A DNA stretch of 64,000 nt from Eubacterium multiforme (GTDB lineage: Bacteria; Bacillota; Clostridia; Clostridiales; Clostridiaceae). Shown here piece by piece: positions 53,441-62,791 of this stretch; the first letter of the stretch is position 1, and each line of letters begins with the position of its first letter. Below the pieces are notes generated by a model. It was not told the origin of the DNA and ran no database searches. It saw only the letters and a program-made list of their open reading frames with translations. The stretch is taken from assembly GCF_030813415.1 (NCBI RefSeq), contig NZ_JAUSUF010000001.1, positions 62,001 to 126,000 of the forward strand, written 5' to 3'. Position numbers and translations under genes: made by a program.

Positions 53441-53962
53441 ATGAAAAATAAGAAAAAATCTATTATTAAATTTCTTATTATACTTACTATATTTTTAACG
53501 AACCTTTTATCTTCAGTTATACCAGTTTATGCAGTTGGATTTAAAAGTTCATCAAGCTATAATAGTTCAAGTTATAGTCAAAGTAAAAGTCCAAGTAGTT
53601 CCTCAAGTAGCAAATGGAATTCAAGATTTAATACTTCTGATAAATATAGTAATCCCAAAAATTCTAATAACTCAAAGGATAAAGTAAATTCAAAGTTCAA
53701 AACATCAGATAAATACAATAATAATGGTTCTACAAACAAAAATGATAATAAAACTAACAATCAGCAAAATAATAGTAATTCAAATAATAATTCTAAACAG
53801 TATACTGATGATTATAATTATGGAGGAAGAAGACACAGCATTATTCCAGGCTTTTCTTTATTTGGACATTCAATGGGAATGGGCTTTATATTTAAGGCAA
53901 TAGTAATAATTTGCATTATTGCTGTTATATTAATAGCTATATATTATTTCTTCTTTAATTAA
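53441..53962 (+). CDS. Secreted/membrane low-complexity protein of the PspA module
   Basis: A 173-residue protein with a signal peptide (residues about 6-30, ending VYAVG) and a Ser-, Asn- and Lys-rich middle. Two related blocks, NSRFNTSDKYSN and NSKFKTSDKYNN, lie in the middle. A GRRHSIIPGF turn and one C-terminal TM helix (about 150-171) follow. It lies 83 bp before pspA on the same strand with an AAGGAG site. It is probably an envelope partner of PspA. The repeats and composition suggest an unfolded spacer outside the cell. Confidence 0.75.
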   Translation: MKNKKKSIIKFLIILTIFLTNLLSSVIPVYAVGFKSSSSYNSSSYSQSKSPSSSSSSKWNSRFNTSDKYSNPKNSNNSKDKVNSKFKTSDKYNNNGSTNKNDNKTNNQQNNSNSNNNSKQYTDDYNYGGRRHSIIPGFSLFGHSMGMGFIFKAIVIICIIAVILIAIYYFFFN

Positions 53963-54045
53963 TAATTTATGAATTATATATTATAAATATTATTTTAATT
54001 AAATTAGGTATTATAATTATAAGAAAAAAAGGAGGCTTATTTATT

Positions 54046-54693
54046 ATGGGTATATTTAATAGAATATCAAATATGGTTAAGGCAAAAACAAATGCAGCTT
54101 TAGATGATATGGAAAATCCAATAGAATTATTAGATCAAAAGATAAGGGATATGGAGGAAAGCTTAAATAAAGCTAAAATATCTTCAGCTCAAATCTTTGG
54201 TAATTTAAAAGATACGCAAAAGGAAATGGATAAAACTAAAGAATTATCTAATGAATATGATGAAAAAGTAAGACTTGCCATGAGCAAAGGAAATGAAGAA
54301 CTTGCTAAAAAAGCTCTTAAGTTAAAACTTGATGCAGATAACAAGTATGAAACTTTAAAGAAAGCTTATGAAGAGTTAAGCATTAAAGCAAAAACTTTAA
54401 AAGAAAACTTAATTAAACTTCAAGAAGAAATAGATAAAACAAGAAGTTATAGGGATGAAGCTTCTGCTAGACTTAATACTGCAAATGCAACTAAACAAGT
54501 TAATGAAATAATGGCAAATGTTCAAACTAAGAAAAATTCAATTAATTTAGATGATATTGAAAGAAAAATTAGTAAAGAAGAAAGCTATGCTGAAGGTTTA
54601 GGAGATTTAAAAACTCCTTCTTTAGATGATGAATTTAAAGAACTTGAAAAAACTAATTTAGATGAAGAATTAGAAAAATATAGAAATAAATAA
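54046..54693 (+). CDS. pspA: PspA/IM30 phage-shock protein
   Basis: A 215-residue protein that is almost wholly coiled coil. It starts MGIFNRISNMVKAKTNAALD, with the amphipathic helix and DMENPIELLDQKIRDMEESL typical of PspA/IM30. PspA forms ESCRT-III-like rods on the inner membrane and stabilises it under stress. It has a GGAGG site. The upstream low-complexity membrane gene is its likely operon partner. Confidence 0.92.
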   Translation: MGIFNRISNMVKAKTNAALDDMENPIELLDQKIRDMEESLNKAKISSAQIFGNLKDTQKEMDKTKELSNEYDEKVRLAMSKGNEELAKKALKLKLDADNKYETLKKAYEELSIKAKTLKENLIKLQEEIDKTRSYRDEASARLNTANATKQVNEIMANVQTKKNSINLDDIERKISKEESYAEGLGDLKTPSLDDEFKELEKTNLDEELEKYRNK

Positions 54694-54706
54694 TATTTAG
54701 AATTTA

Positions 54707-54740
54707 AAGAGGACTTTTCAAAATGAAAAGTCCCTTTTTT
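54707..54740 (+). terminator. Terminator after pspA
   Basis: Stem GGACTTTTCA / TGAAAAGTCC followed by a run of T. Confidence 0.88.
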
Positions 54741-54816
54741 TAATTTAATGTAATAAAGTTTTTTGAAAATATTATTTCTAGTTAGTTTTGGTTAAATTAA
54801 TGGTTATAATAAGTTT

Positions 54817-56262
54817 TTATTTAGTTAATTTAGAAACAACATCTCCAATTATTTTTATTCCTTTTTCTATATCCTCTTCACTTACCCTAGAAAATCCAAT
54901 TCTTATTCTCTCTGAACCATCAGACTCATTATAAAAAATATCTCCTGGCATAAATACTACCCCTCTTTTATAACATTCTTCTAGGACATCTCTTCCTTTA
55001 ACCCCCTTTAACTTTATAAATATATGTAATCCTCCCTCTCCTAAAATATATTCATATGGAATATATTTTTTTACTTGAAGAAGAGTAAAGTTATACTTTT
55101 CTTTATAATGTTTTCTTATTTTTTTCATATATCTTGTAAAGGCTCCACTCTCCATATATTTATAGAAAATTGCTTGATCTAAAAATGAAGAATGTATATT
55201 TCTTGCCCTTTTTACACTTTCTAATTTAGATATTAATTTTTCATCTCCAAAAATCCATCCAATTCTTATACCTGGAAAAAGTATTTTTGAAAAGCTACCT
55301 ATATAAACTACTCCATTACCATTAGCACAAAGAGAAGCTATTGGTGCTACATGAGAACTAGAATATAAAAGTTCTTCATTAAAGCCATCTTCTAATATTG
55401 GTACTTTATATTTTTCACAAAGATTATATACCTTCTGTCTTTTTTCACCTTTCATAACTATCCCAGTTGGATTATGATAAGAAGGAATCAAATAAACAAG
55501 CTTTGGCTTTTCCTCTTTTAATGCCTTTTCTAAAAGTTCAATATTTATTCCATCTTTATCCATTTCTACAGATTTTATATTAATTCCATTTGCTTTCATA
55601 ATTTTTAAAGTTGTATTATGAGTTGGCTCTTCACAAATTATTGTGTCTCCTTTATTTGTAAGAGAACTTATTAAAATATCAAAACCTTCTGTAAAACCAT
55701 TTGTAATTAAAATATCTTTTTTTTCTGTATTTACACCTTTTTTCTTCATATAGCCTTTTAAATATTCAATTAGTGGTTTATAACCCTTAGCATATCCATA
55801 ATTTAAAAGTTTATCTCCCTCTAATGAAAATACACTTAAAAAAGCTCTCTTAAATTCTTCTAAATCAAAAAGGCTTTCATCAGGTGCAATACTTTTAAAA
55901 GAAATCATTCCCTTCTTCCAAGGTAATTCATTCTTTACTATATCTAAATTTTCACATATTCTTCCATAATCAGTTATCATATCTTCCCAATTTATATTTA
56001 AATCACCTTTATTACTTTTCTTTTCAACTGCAACAAAAGTTCCTTTACCTTTTAAACTTTTAATAATTCCTTCACTTTCTAGTACTTCGTAAGCAGTAAT
56101 AACTGAATTTCTACTTATTGAAAGAAATTTACTTACTTCTCTAGTGGATGGAAGCTTACTTCCCTTTTGAAGTATTCCATTTTCTATATTTTCTTTAATA
56201 TGATTTTCTATCTGAACATGTATTTTTTCTTCTTCATTTATTTTAAAGGAGGAAAAAATCAA
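54817..56262 (-). CDS. MocR-family regulator (GntR HTH + aminotransferase domain)
   Basis: A 481-residue fusion. The N-terminal GntR winged helix (about 10-75) includes GSKLPSTREVSKFLSISRNS. The rest is a fold-type I PLP domain with NYGYAKGYKPLIEYL, PSYHNPTGIVM and GSFSKILFPGIRIGW, where the Lys of SFSK should bind PLP. MocR/PdxR proteins often control PLP synthesis or related genes; the alanine racemase gene next door is also PLP-dependent and may be linked. The TTG used as start is 9 nt after AAGG; an earlier GTG overlaps that site. Confidence 0.87.
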   Translation of the reverse strand: MIFSSFKINEEEKIHVQIENHIKENIENGILQKGSKLPSTREVSKFLSISRNSVITAYEVLESEGIIKSLKGKGTFVAVEKKSNKGDLNINWEDMITDYGRICENLDIVKNELPWKKGMISFKSIAPDESLFDLEEFKRAFLSVFSLEGDKLLNYGYAKGYKPLIEYLKGYMKKKGVNTEKKDILITNGFTEGFDILISSLTNKGDTIICEEPTHNTTLKIMKANGINIKSVEMDKDGINIELLEKALKEEKPKLVYLIPSYHNPTGIVMKGEKRQKVYNLCEKYKVPILEDGFNEELLYSSSHVAPIASLCANGNGVVYIGSFSKILFPGIRIGWIFGDEKLISKLESVKRARNIHSSFLDQAIFYKYMESGAFTRYMKKIRKHYKEKYNFTLLQVKKYIPYEYILGEGGLHIFIKLKGVKGRDVLEECYKRGVVFMPGDIFYNESDGSERIRIGFSRVSEEDIEKGIKIIGDVVSKLTK

Positions 56263-56335
56263 AAAAATCACCTTCTTTTCTAATTTTGTCTTCCTTTATT
56301 ATATCTTAAATAATTATTTTTAACTTGATTTTATT

Positions 56336-57496
56336 TTAAATATAATTTATTATTTTAAATATTTTATTATCTTTAATATATACTCTAGGTATTCTATGCT
56401 TTATCATACAAAGAATATCGTAATTTATAGTTCCTATAATTTCAGCCATATCATCTGCATTAAACTTTAAATTATTATCTTCTCCAAGTAAAATAACCTC
56501 GTCTCCTACTTTCACATCTCCAATATCTGTAACATCAATCATACATTGGTCCATGCATATTCTTCCTACAACCTTTGCAAACTTTCCATTTATAATAACT
56601 TTAGCTTTTCCACTTAAAAGTCTTGAATAGCCATCTGCATAACCTATTGGAATAGTTGCAATTATACTATCTCTTTCTGTTTTAAAAGTTCTTCCATAAC
56701 TTATATACATATCCTTATCTAAATTTTTAACATGAACAATTTTAGTTTTTAATGTTAAAACTGGCTTTAAAGGAAGACTTTCCTTTTTAACTTCATCAGA
56801 TGGATAATATCCATATAATATTATTCCAGCTCTTACACAATCTAAATAAGTTTCAGGTAAATCTATAATAGCTCCACTATTTGATGCATGCTTTAGTGGT
56901 ATATCTACTCCCTTTTCTAAAAGCATATTATTAAATTTTTTTATTTTAGAAAATTGTTCATAAGTATACTCTTTATCTTCTTCATCTGCTGTAGAAAAAT
57001 GGGTAAATATTCCTACAATTTCTATACCTTTTAATGAAGCAATTTCTAAAACTTCCTTTAAACTATCTTCATTAGGTAAAAATCCAATTCTACCCATACC
57101 AGTGTCTAATGCAATATGAATCTTTGCTTTTTTACCTATATTTAAAGCTGTATCTGATAATTTTTTTGCATATTCTAAATCATATACAGTCTGTTCTATA
57201 TCATTATTTATTAATATTTCTCCAAATTCTAAAGGAGTATATCCTAATATCATAATTGGCGCTTTAATATCATTTTTTCTAAGTTCTACTGCCTCTGTTA
57301 TAACTGCAACTGCAAGTCTTGAAGCTCCATTTTCTATTAATACTTTTGATACTTCTACTGCTCCATGTCCATAGGCGTCTGCCTTTACTACTCCTATTAC
57401 TTCTTTTTCTTTAACTATTTTTTTAATATTTCTCATATTATATGCTAGTGCATCTAAATCTATTTCAGCCCATACTGGCCTTATAAGTTCTTTCAT
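56336..57496 (-). CDS. alr: Alanine racemase
   Basis: A 386-residue PLP enzyme. The PLP lysine lies in [14 protein letters not shown] near 36-49; the opposing catalytic Tyr is in [11 protein letters not shown] near 263, followed by [11 protein letters not shown] and [12 protein letters not shown]. It interconverts L- and D-alanine for peptidoglycan. The ATG used here is 6 nt after GAGGTG; an in-frame GTG inside that motif is a false start. It lies upstream of the MocR gene on the same strand, 73 bp away. Confidence 0.95.
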   Translation of the reverse strand: MKELIRPVWAEIDLDALAYNMRNIKKIVKEKEVIGVVKADAYGHGAVEVSKVLIENGASRLAVAVITEAVELRKNDIKAPIMILGYTPLEFGEILINNDIEQTVYDLEYAKKLSDTALNIGKKAKIHIALDTGMGRIGFLPNEDSLKEVLEIASLKGIEIVGIFTHFSTADEEDKEYTYEQFSKIKKFNNMLLEKGVDIPLKHASNSGAIIDLPETYLDCVRAGIILYGYYPSDEVKKESLPLKPVLTLKTKIVHVKNLDKDMYISYGRTFKTERDSIIATIPIGYADGYSRLLSGKAKVIINGKFAKVVGRICMDQCMIDVTDIGDVKVGDEVILLGEDNNLKFNADDMAEIIGTINYDILCMIKHRIPRVYIKDNKIFKIINYI

Positions 57497-58118
57497 TAAT
57501 ATCACCTCAAACCTTAATCCTAATATTTATTATAAGTTTTTTTAATTATAAATAAAGGACCACTAAGAAGTAAATTTTAATCTATAGTGGTTTATCATAA
57601 TTAAATATTTATTTTTATCATTACTTTTTTAATAATAAATTATATTTTATATTAGTATTAATTTTAAATAATCCTTTAGAACTACTTAATTTGTTGTTAG
57701 TTTTACATTTTATTTACTACTTATATATTAAATAACTATACTGTCTATAAATTTGTTAACCGATTATCATATTTATTTATTATTTATTTAACAATTGAAA
57801 TTTAAACCAATTACATATGAACTTTTTTTAAAATTCTTAAACAATATAACATAAACTTCATTGAAAGTTATTATATATATTTTTTTTGAACAATAAAATC
57901 ATAAACCCTGTAAAGCCTTTATAATACTTAGGTTCATCTCATTCAAATATTGTTAAAAATTTAGTAATCATTAGAATTCTTAAGATATTACTAGTATTTT
58001 ATGAAATATTTATATTACATTTCATAAAACATCATTATACGAATAATTTTAAGAATTAAATAACAAATTAATAATAGCTATAATCTAGGAGAACCGTTAA
58101 ATAAATGAGGTGTAAAAT
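57497..58118. other. Long intergenic region before cfa
   Basis: A 622-bp AT-rich stretch between divergent alr and cfa with no convincing gene. It holds a small hairpin ACCACTA / TAGTGGT (57559-57591), perhaps in the alr leader. A 10-bp-arm inverted repeat is at 57998-58028, and a TATAAT at 58079-58084 is suited to cfa. Nothing else is recognised; the length is unusual for this window. Confidence 0.5.
57998..58028 (+). promoter_or_regulatory. Inverted repeat upstream of cfa
   Basis: Perfect 10-bp arms TTTATGAAAT / ATTTCATAAA around an 11-bp spacer, about 90 bp before the cfa start codon and upstream of a TATAAT. Candidate operator; no known factor matches. Confidence 0.4.
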
Positions 58119-59303
58119 ATGGAAATGAATAAAAGTATAGTTAAAGCATTCGGTAAACATTTATCTGATGAAACTTTCAATTTAAAATTATGGGATGGCG
58201 AAATAGTTAAATTTGGAGAAGGAGATTCTAAATTTACTATAATAATAAATAAATTCCCAAGTAAAAAAGAATTGCTTTCTGATGCAAGTATGGCTTTAGG
58301 CGAAGCTTACATGGATGGATACATAGATTTTGAAGGAGATCCACAAGAAATATTTGAAAGTATGATGAGAAATAAAGATAGTTTCTTAAATCATAGTACA
58401 TTATTAAAACTTGCTGGAAAAATTAAAGCTCCTTCACTTTTAAAATCAAAAAAAGATATAGCTCATCATTATGACATAGGAAATGACTTTTATAGCCTTT
58501 GGTTAGATAAAACTATGAGTTATTCTTGCGGATATTTTGAGCATGAAGATGATACCCTTTATGATGCTCAAATGAATAAAATAAAACATATTTTAAAGAA
58601 ATTAAATTTAAAGGAAGGTCAATCTCTTCTTGATATTGGATGTGGATGGGGTTACCTAATTATTGAAGCTGCTAAACTTTATAAAGTTAAAGCTATGGGA
58701 ATAACTTTAAGTGAAGAGCAGTTTGCAAAAGCAAATGAAAGAATTAAAGAAGAAGGTTTAGAAGATTTAGTTACTGTAAAATTAATGGATTATAGAGACT
58801 TAAAAAAATCTGGCTTAACCTTTGATAGAGTTGTAAGTGTTGGTATGGTTGAACATGTAGGTCATACAAATATTCCTTTATTTTATGATAATGTAGATGC
58901 TGTTTTAAAGGAAGGTGGATTATTCCTACTTCACAATATTACAAATTTAGTTGAAACTGAGGGTAATAAGTGGATTACTACTTATATATTCCCAGGTGGA
59001 TACTTACCTACTTTAAGAGAAGAAATTTCTATTTCTGCTGATCATAACTTCCACGTTATTGATGTAGAAAGTTTAAGACTTCACTATATGAGAACATTAC
59101 AAGAATGGGTTAAAAACTTTGAAGAACATATTGCTGAAGAAAGAGAAATGTTTGACGAAAGATTTTTAAGAATGTGGCATATATACTTATGCTCTTGTGC
59201 TGCTGCTTTCCATTATTGGACTATAGATATACATCAAACATTATATTCAAAGGGCATAAACAATGATCTTCCATTAACTAGAAAATATTTATACGAAGAT
59301 TAA
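58119..59303 (+). CDS. cfa: Cyclopropane-fatty-acyl-phospholipid synthase
   Basis: A 394-residue SAM-dependent enzyme of normal length. The SAM loop is LLDIGCGWGYLIIEAA near 169-184. The upstream family signature DIAHHYDIGNDFYSLWLDKT, then MSYSCGYF, is clear, as is VGMVEHVGHTN. It adds a methylene bridge to double bonds of membrane phospholipid acyl chains. It has a GAGGTG site 6 nt before ATG and a strong terminator. Confidence 0.95.
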   Translation: MEMNKSIVKAFGKHLSDETFNLKLWDGEIVKFGEGDSKFTIIINKFPSKKELLSDASMALGEAYMDGYIDFEGDPQEIFESMMRNKDSFLNHSTLLKLAGKIKAPSLLKSKKDIAHHYDIGNDFYSLWLDKTMSYSCGYFEHEDDTLYDAQMNKIKHILKKLNLKEGQSLLDIGCGWGYLIIEAAKLYKVKAMGITLSEEQFAKANERIKEEGLEDLVTVKLMDYRDLKKSGLTFDRVVSVGMVEHVGHTNIPLFYDNVDAVLKEGGLFLLHNITNLVETEGNKWITTYIFPGGYLPTLREEISISADHNFHVIDVESLRLHYMRTLQEWVKNFEEHIAEEREMFDERFLRMWHIYLCSCAAAFHYWTIDIHQTLYSKGINNDLPLTRKYLYED

Positions 59304-59307
59304 TTTA

Positions 59308-59344
59308 AAGGATGATAACTAATTTTTAGTTATCATCCTTTTTT
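59308..59344 (+). terminator. Terminator after cfa
   Basis: Perfect 14-bp stem AAAGGATGATAACT / AGTTATCATCCTTT followed by T run. Confidence 0.92.
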
Positions 59345-59469
59345 CTTAAACTTAAAAGTTTAAAGTTACATTTTAAAGGAATTTTTTGAAATATAATTTT
59401 TAACTAAATAATTTTTTATTATTTAGTTAAAACTAATTCTATATTATTTTTATATAGGAGGATTTTTAA

Positions 59470-59640
59470 ATGGATAATAATAAAAACAGATTAAAGGATC
59501 ACCCAAAATCAAATGCAGAACTTAGAAAAATGTATTCTGAACAAGGATCAGAAATTGGAATAGAAAATGGTATAAAACTTGGAAGCCACAGTAATGGCAA
59601 AAAATATACTAAACGTTCTAAATTATCACATAATAAATAA
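59470..59640 (+). CDS. 56-residue unknown hydrophilic protein
   Basis: A short gene with AGGAGGA 7 nt before ATG. The product, MDNNKNRLKDHPKSNAELRK and onward to GSHSNGKKYTKRSKLSHNK, is very hydrophilic, basic and probably unfolded. Its composition recalls small spore or stress proteins, but no known SASP motif is present. No terminator was found directly after it; the next gene follows in 135 bp on the same strand. Confidence 0.65.
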   Translation: MDNNKNRLKDHPKSNAELRKMYSEQGSEIGIENGIKLGSHSNGKKYTKRSKLSHNK

Positions 59641-59775
59641 AATATTTTTATTATTAATCTCTATTTATGTAATATTAATTTATCATAAATACATACTATT
59701 AATTTATGGTAAAATAATATAAATTTTTACCATAAGTTAAATTTTAAGTGATAAAATATAATAGAGGTGATAATT

Positions 59776-60039
59776 ATGAAAAATATAAAAGATTACATAA
59801 AAATAGAAAAGCAAGAGGGTAAAGATGGTGAAAAATCTTCAACTACCTTTCATAAAATTACTTTAGAAAAAGAAAAGGAATTAGGTGAAACTAAATCTCA
59901 AGAAATAAAAAATTACTTTGCTGGAATGAAATCAAAATATGAAGGAAAAGAAAAAGGCAAATATAGAATACTAATACCTAAAGATGCCTATGATTTAAAA
60001 ATTTTAATTGATGATTTAAATACAATATTAAATAGTTAA
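59776..60039 (+). CDS. 87-residue unknown protein
   Basis: A small charged protein (KNIKDYIKIEKQEGKDGEKS ... YRILIPKDAYDLKILIDDLN) with no recognised domain. The ATG used follows AGAGGTGAT with 5-6 nt spacing; an in-frame GTG within that motif is a false start. It ends at a terminator shared with the biotin cluster. Lys/Glu richness suggests a soluble cytoplasmic protein. Function unknown. Confidence 0.65.
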   Translation: MKNIKDYIKIEKQEGKDGEKSSTTFHKITLEKEKELGETKSQEIKNYFAGMKSKYEGKEKGKYRILIPKDAYDLKILIDDLNTILNS

Positions 60040-60050
60040 TAAATAAAATA

Positions 60051-60087
60051 AGTGCTATAAGTAATTTTTAATCTTACTTATAGCACT
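60051..60087. terminator. Bidirectional terminator
   Basis: Perfect 14-bp stem AGTGCTATAAGTAA / TTACTTATAGCACT between the convergent 87-aa gene and bioD copy 1. Confidence 0.9.
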
Positions 60088-60118
60088 CATTTTATGTTAC
60101 TTTTATAAAACTATATTT

Positions 60119-60823
60119 TTATTGCAAGCTTGCTTTATTTAATACGCTTACAAGATTCATCATAACGCCATCATTTATATTTGATTTATCCATATCTGGA
60201 ACTGTACATATGTTTTTTATGCCAGTTAGTTTTTCTATTACTTCTTTATTGCTCCTATGCATAATATCATTTTCATTATATCCATTTATAATAATTCCTC
60301 TAATGTCTACACCTATATCTCTTAAATGCTCAACTGTTAAAGCAGTATGATTTAATGTTCCAATCCCTGCCCTTGTAACTAATATAGTTGATAAACCTAA
60401 GTTTTTTATAACATCATCTGAAAAAAGTATTTCATCCCCCTCTATCTTTATAGGACAAAAAACTCCTCCACTTCCTTCTACAATTAAAAACTCATACTTA
60501 TCCATCATATTTCTGTAATCGTTAATTATTTTTTCAATATTTATGTCTACATCTTCTACATGTGCTGCTAAATGTGGAGAATATGGGTTTTTTAATACAT
60601 ATGAAACCATATTTTCATAATCTTCCTTTAAGCCTGATATCTCACAAACCTCTTTTGCATCCTTTGGTACTAACTTCCCATTTTCATAGAATCCACCACT
60701 TAATACACTTTTAAAATAGCCAGCATCAACTCCATAATCTCTTAATCCTTTAACTAATAATGAAGAGATAAATGTTTTTCCTACTTCAGTGTCTGTTCCT
60801 GTTATGAATACACCACTTCTCAC
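60119..60823 (-). CDS. bioD: Dethiobiotin synthetase, copy 1
   Basis: A 234-residue P-loop protein. GTDTEVGKT near the start binds ATP, and YFKSVLSGG takes the place of the usual KPVxSG diaminopelargonate motif. VEGSGGVFCPI and TRAGIGTLNHTALTVEHLR are also family marks. It closes the ureido ring of dethiobiotin. The GTG start used here, with GGAAGG 8 nt upstream, makes the N-terminus equal in length to copy 2; a GTG 9 bases earlier lacks a site. It is separated from bioB by 253 bp, so it may have its own promoter. Confidence 0.9.
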   Translation of the reverse strand: MRSGVFITGTDTEVGKTFISSLLVKGLRDYGVDAGYFKSVLSGGFYENGKLVPKDAKEVCEISGLKEDYENMVSYVLKNPYSPHLAAHVEDVDINIEKIINDYRNMMDKYEFLIVEGSGGVFCPIKIEGDEILFSDDVIKNLGLSTILVTRAGIGTLNHTALTVEHLRDIGVDIRGIIINGYNENDIMHRSNKEVIEKLTGIKNICTVPDMDKSNINDGVMMNLVSVLNKASLQ

Positions 60824-61076
60824 TACCTTCACCTTCCGTACTACTATTTTTAGTTAAGCCCACAATATTTTATTTTTATGCCTCTCTTAAAATATTAAAA
60901 CTAAAACTTCTATACTACTAATTTTCTTTATAATTTTAATATTTTACAAAATTAATTCCCTATTTTACCTTTTAAAATATTTTATCATCATTTTAATAAA
61001 ATTTCCATAATATTATTATTATTTTACACATAGTTACAAATTTATAATATATTTCTCATAAATTCTAATAAAAAGT

Positions 61077-62039
61077 TTATTCTTTAACCTTTAAATCTAA
61101 ACTTTTAATCATATTCCTATCATCTGATATATTGTTACCACAGGTAGTAAGTAAATTGCCTGTTATAGTAGCGTTTGCTCCTGACATAAAAGCTTTTTTA
61201 CCGCAATCTTCCAAAAGATTTCTTCCTGCTGCAAGCCATATATTACTTTTAGGATTAATAAATCTAAAGATTGCTATTGTTTTTAATATTTCCTCTTCTT
61301 TTAAGGCTTTATTATTCTCAAAAGGTGTACCTTTAATTGGCATAAGTACATTAATTGGAATTGATAGTATATTTAAATCTCTAAGTTCAATTGCCATATC
61401 TATTCTATCTTCTAAATTTTCTCCAAGACCAATTATCCCTCCTGAACATACTTCAAGTCCTATATCTTTGGCATATTTTATTGTATCTATTCTATCTTGA
61501 AAACTATGGGTTGTGCATATATTTTCATAATAATTTCTTGATGTTTCTATGTTATGATGGTATCTTGTTACTCCAGCTTTTTTAAGCTTTAATAAAGATT
61601 CTTTATTTAATATTCCATGGGATGCACAAAGTTTAATATTACATTCTTTTCTTAGTTTTTTATAATAGTCTACTATTTTTTCAAAACTTTCACCTTTTAA
61701 TCCTTTACCTGAGGTAACTATAGAAAATCTATCAACAGAAAATCTTTCATTTTCCATTGCTGCATTTTTTATCTTTTCATAAGAAAGTAATTCATATTCC
61801 TTTACTCCTGTTTTAAAGTGTATGGATTGAGCACAATATTTACAATCTTCACTACACTTTCCACTTTTTCCATTAATAATAGAACAAAAATCTACTTTAT
61901 TCCCACAAAAAAATTTCCTTATTTCATCTGCACATTTATATAATTCTTCAGAAGATGCTGAATATAATTTTATTCCTTCTTCTTTTTTTACTTTATACCC
62001 ACTTAAAACTTTTAATTTTAAATCACTACAAAAACTCAT
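61077..62039 (-). CDS. bioB: Biotin synthase
   Basis: A 320-residue radical-SAM enzyme. The CxxxCxxC cluster is GKCSEDCKYCAQS near 57-69. Later segments YHHNIETSRNYYENICTTHS and GNLLTTCGNN fit BioB, whose [2Fe-2S] cluster supplies sulfur to dethiobiotin. Normal length. It starts 5 bp after bioD copy 2 and is surely in the same transcript. Confidence 0.96.
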   Translation of the reverse strand: MSFCSDLKLKVLSGYKVKKEEGIKLYSASSEELYKCADEIRKFFCGNKVDFCSIINGKSGKCSEDCKYCAQSIHFKTGVKEYELLSYEKIKNAAMENERFSVDRFSIVTSGKGLKGESFEKIVDYYKKLRKECNIKLCASHGILNKESLLKLKKAGVTRYHHNIETSRNYYENICTTHSFQDRIDTIKYAKDIGLEVCSGGIIGLGENLEDRIDMAIELRDLNILSIPINVLMPIKGTPFENNKALKEEEILKTIAIFRFINPKSNIWLAAGRNLLEDCGKKAFMSGANATITGNLLTTCGNNISDDRNMIKSLDLKVKE

Positions 62040-62044
62040 ATATT

Positions 62045-62743
62045 TTACTCCTTAATAGATATTACTTTAATTAAATCCATTACCTCTTCATCTAAAATTT
62101 TACCCTTTTTCATTTTAGAAATAGTTGCTATATTTTTTATTCCTGTTAATTTTTCTATAATATCTTTATTATCTCTATGCATTAAATCATTTTTATTAAA
62201 CCCATTTATAATTATCCCTTTAACCTCTATTCCAACACTTTTTAGATACCTTACTGTTAGTGTCGTATGATTTATTGTTCCAAGACCAGCTCTAGTAACT
62301 AATATAGTTGATAATCCTAAAGCTTTTATAATATCTTCTAATAAAATAGTTTCACCTTCATTTATTTTTATTGGACAAACTATTCCCCCACTACCCTCTA
62401 CAACTAAGAATTCGTATTTTTCTTTCATATTTTTATAATCTTTAATAATTTTATTTATATTTATATCAATATTTTCAACATTGGCTGCTAAATGTGGTGA
62501 ATAAGTATTTTTTAATGAGTAAGATACCATATTTTCATACTTTTCATCTAACCCTGAAATTTCACAAACTTCCTTGGCATCACCTGGAATTACTCTATCC
62601 TTCTCTTTAATCCCTCCACTTAATACTCCCTTAAAATATCCAGCATTAATTTTTGAATTTCTAAGTCCTCTAACTAATAATGAAGATACAAAGGTTTTCC
62701 CTACTTCTGTATCTGTTCCTGTTATAAATATACCTTCTCCCAT
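62045..62743 (-). CDS. bioD: Dethiobiotin synthetase, copy 2
   Basis: A 232-residue paralogue of the bioD at 60119-60823, aligned nearly without gaps. It has the same P-loop GTDTEVGKT and VEGSGGIVCPI, and YFKGVLSGG in the diaminopelargonate loop (Gly where copy 1 has Ser). Both copies keep the TRAG(I/L)GT(L/I)NHT segment. This copy lies between bioA and bioB, the usual place for bioD in clostridia, so it is probably the original. Confidence 0.9.
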   Translation of the reverse strand: MGEGIFITGTDTEVGKTFVSSLLVRGLRNSKINAGYFKGVLSGGIKEKDRVIPGDAKEVCEISGLDEKYENMVSYSLKNTYSPHLAANVENIDININKIIKDYKNMKEKYEFLVVEGSGGIVCPIKINEGETILLEDIIKALGLSTILVTRAGLGTINHTTLTVRYLKSVGIEVKGIIINGFNKNDLMHRDNKDIIEKLTGIKNIATISKMKKGKILDEEVMDLIKVISIKE

Positions 62744-62791
62744 TTTTCCACCTTCAATCTTTAATTTTAAATTACCTTTTAAACTTCTAAA

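Noticed and set aside
60824..61076. Possible BirA operator between bioB and bioD copy 1
   Set aside because: No pair of half-sites with BirA-like spacing was found; the gap is simply A/T-rich.
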